Source: an uncultured Clostridia bacterium
GTDB taxonomy: Bacteria > Bacillota > Clostridia > Christensenellales > Borkfalkiaceae
Length of the DNA stretch: 64,000 bases
Assembly (NCBI GenBank): GCA_934271275.1
Contig: CAKQRD010000012.1
Location: 1-64,000, forward strand
Reading direction: 5' to 3'
Under the pieces are notes generated by a model. That model saw nothing but the letters and a program-made list of their open reading frames with translations. It made no database searches and was not told the origin of the DNA. The position numbers and the translations under genes were made by a program. Positions 61,644 through 64,000 of this stretch are shown piece by piece; positions within the stretch are counted from its first letter, which is position 1; each line of letters opens with the position of its first letter.

Positions 61644-61672
61644 AGCTCCGAACAACGTTCGGGGCTTTTTTA
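61644..61672 (+). terminator. Second terminator of the tRNA-Arg locus
   Basis: AGCTCCGAAC and GTTCGGGGCT form a 10-bp stem (one G-U) with TTTTTT behind. Confidence 0.85.
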
Positions 61673-62186
61673 GTATATTCATAAAGTGACGAAAGGATAT
61701 AAAAAAGATTTCCTTTATCGGCGGCGCGATTTTTTATAATTTGATGCTACGACGAATTTGCCGTCTAAAAACGTGTTATAATGTAATCGACGGCAGGACT
61801 TTATTTTTTTTCGGGAATTAAAATCTTCGTTATGCTGAAAAGATCAAAGAGTTTCAAATCGCTTAAAATAGGAAGTTAACCGATTTGCGGCGCAAACGAA
61901 CACGCCTTCCGCCGACGGGTATCGTAAAGAAGCGCGACGGCGCGGAGAAGCGGTTATTTTTTTATGCCGACCGTCACGATTTATCCGCGCTTATTTCTCC
62001 TATATATATAATGTTTTAAAAATCGACCGAAAAGGAAACCTTACGTCGCGAATAATTTAAGGCGGGGGGGGTTATTTTATCGTCAGTTAAATCGTTTTTG
62101 TTGATAAAATTCTTTTCGTGTGGTAGAATATCTTTAACAATATTTTTAACGCAAAACGAAATTAAGTAAAATTTTAAGGACGGATT
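61673..62186. other. Intergenic, nothing recognised
   Basis: About 510 bp before the 62187 gene. It has TATATATATAATGTTTTAAAA at about 62001-62018 and short GC-rich palindromes but no gene or clear RNA. Confidence 0.35.

Positions 62187-64000
<1,814 letters not shown>

Overview
The window is about 64 kb of chromosome from a low-to-moderate GC, probably anaerobic Firmicute of the class Clostridia. The evidence is a spore-lineage YyaC/DUF1256 protein, rubrerythrin and a 2x[4Fe-4S] ferredoxin, the Y-complex protein RicT/YaaT, DUF1540-type and YpsA-type proteins, and many genes that sit near oriC in Bacillus and Clostridium (serS, tmk-holB-ricT-rsmI, yyaC, parA-parB, rsmG, dnaN, rpmH-rnpA-yidD-yidC-jag). 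No closer placement is possible from sequence reading alone. Nearly all content is chromosomal housekeeping; there is no prophage, IS transposase, CRISPR array or rRNA.

Layout. 0-5 kb: a leftward group deoR, cysE, cysS, alaS; the AlaRS lacks the usual C-terminal domain. 5.2-6.6 kb: serS. 6.6-12.8 kb: a leftward purine operon with a guanine-type riboswitch, xpt, a BMP-family lipoprotein, a double ATPase and two permeases. 12.9-22.4 kb: LOG protein, dut, then the leftward greA-lysS-hypothetical-tmk-holB-ricT-ferredoxin-trmN6-rsmI series. 22.4-30.1 kb: accessory zone with structured repeats, nitroreductase-like protein, a DUF6897-like gene, ogt, a CFI-box protein behind an unusual operator-like repeat pair, an AraC regulator and yyaC. 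30.5-36.5 kb: cvpA, then about 2.5 kb of AT-rich sequence with no convincing gene over most of its length and four parS-like sites, then small accessory genes. 36.6-44.1 kb: ftsH, parA, parB, nfeD, SPFH protein, a DUF2156-GNAT fusion, rubrerythrin. 44.6-51.2 kb: a YpsA-like gene, rsmG, a gap with DnaA-box-like sites, dnaN, rpmH, rnpA, yidD, yidC, jag, trxA. 51.4-64 kb: a small XRE-controlled divergent pair, polA-coaE, tRNA-Leu, a flippase-like membrane protein, rplI, a DUF1540-like peptide, a CNNM/CorC protein, tRNA-Arg, a membrane protein, and mnmA cut by the window end.

Gene orientation changes near 30.1-30.5 kb: genes to the left run mostly leftward and genes to the right mostly rightward. 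Together with the parS-like sites at 31.45-31.97 kb and ParA/ParB 7 kb away, this suggests that the AT-rich gap is at or near the replication origin and is the centromere for chromosome segregation. A second origin-like clue, the DnaA-box-like cluster in front of dnaN at 45.8-46.0 kb, leaves the exact origin open. dnaA itself is not in the window.

The least explained material is non-coding: the parS-bearing AT-rich gap; a 335-bp modular hairpin repeat present in inverted orientation at 22.7 and 44.2 kb; tRNA-tail repeats behind both tRNA genes; and a repeat pair upstream of the CFI-box gene in which the 17-bp core is exactly inverted between directly repeated flanks.
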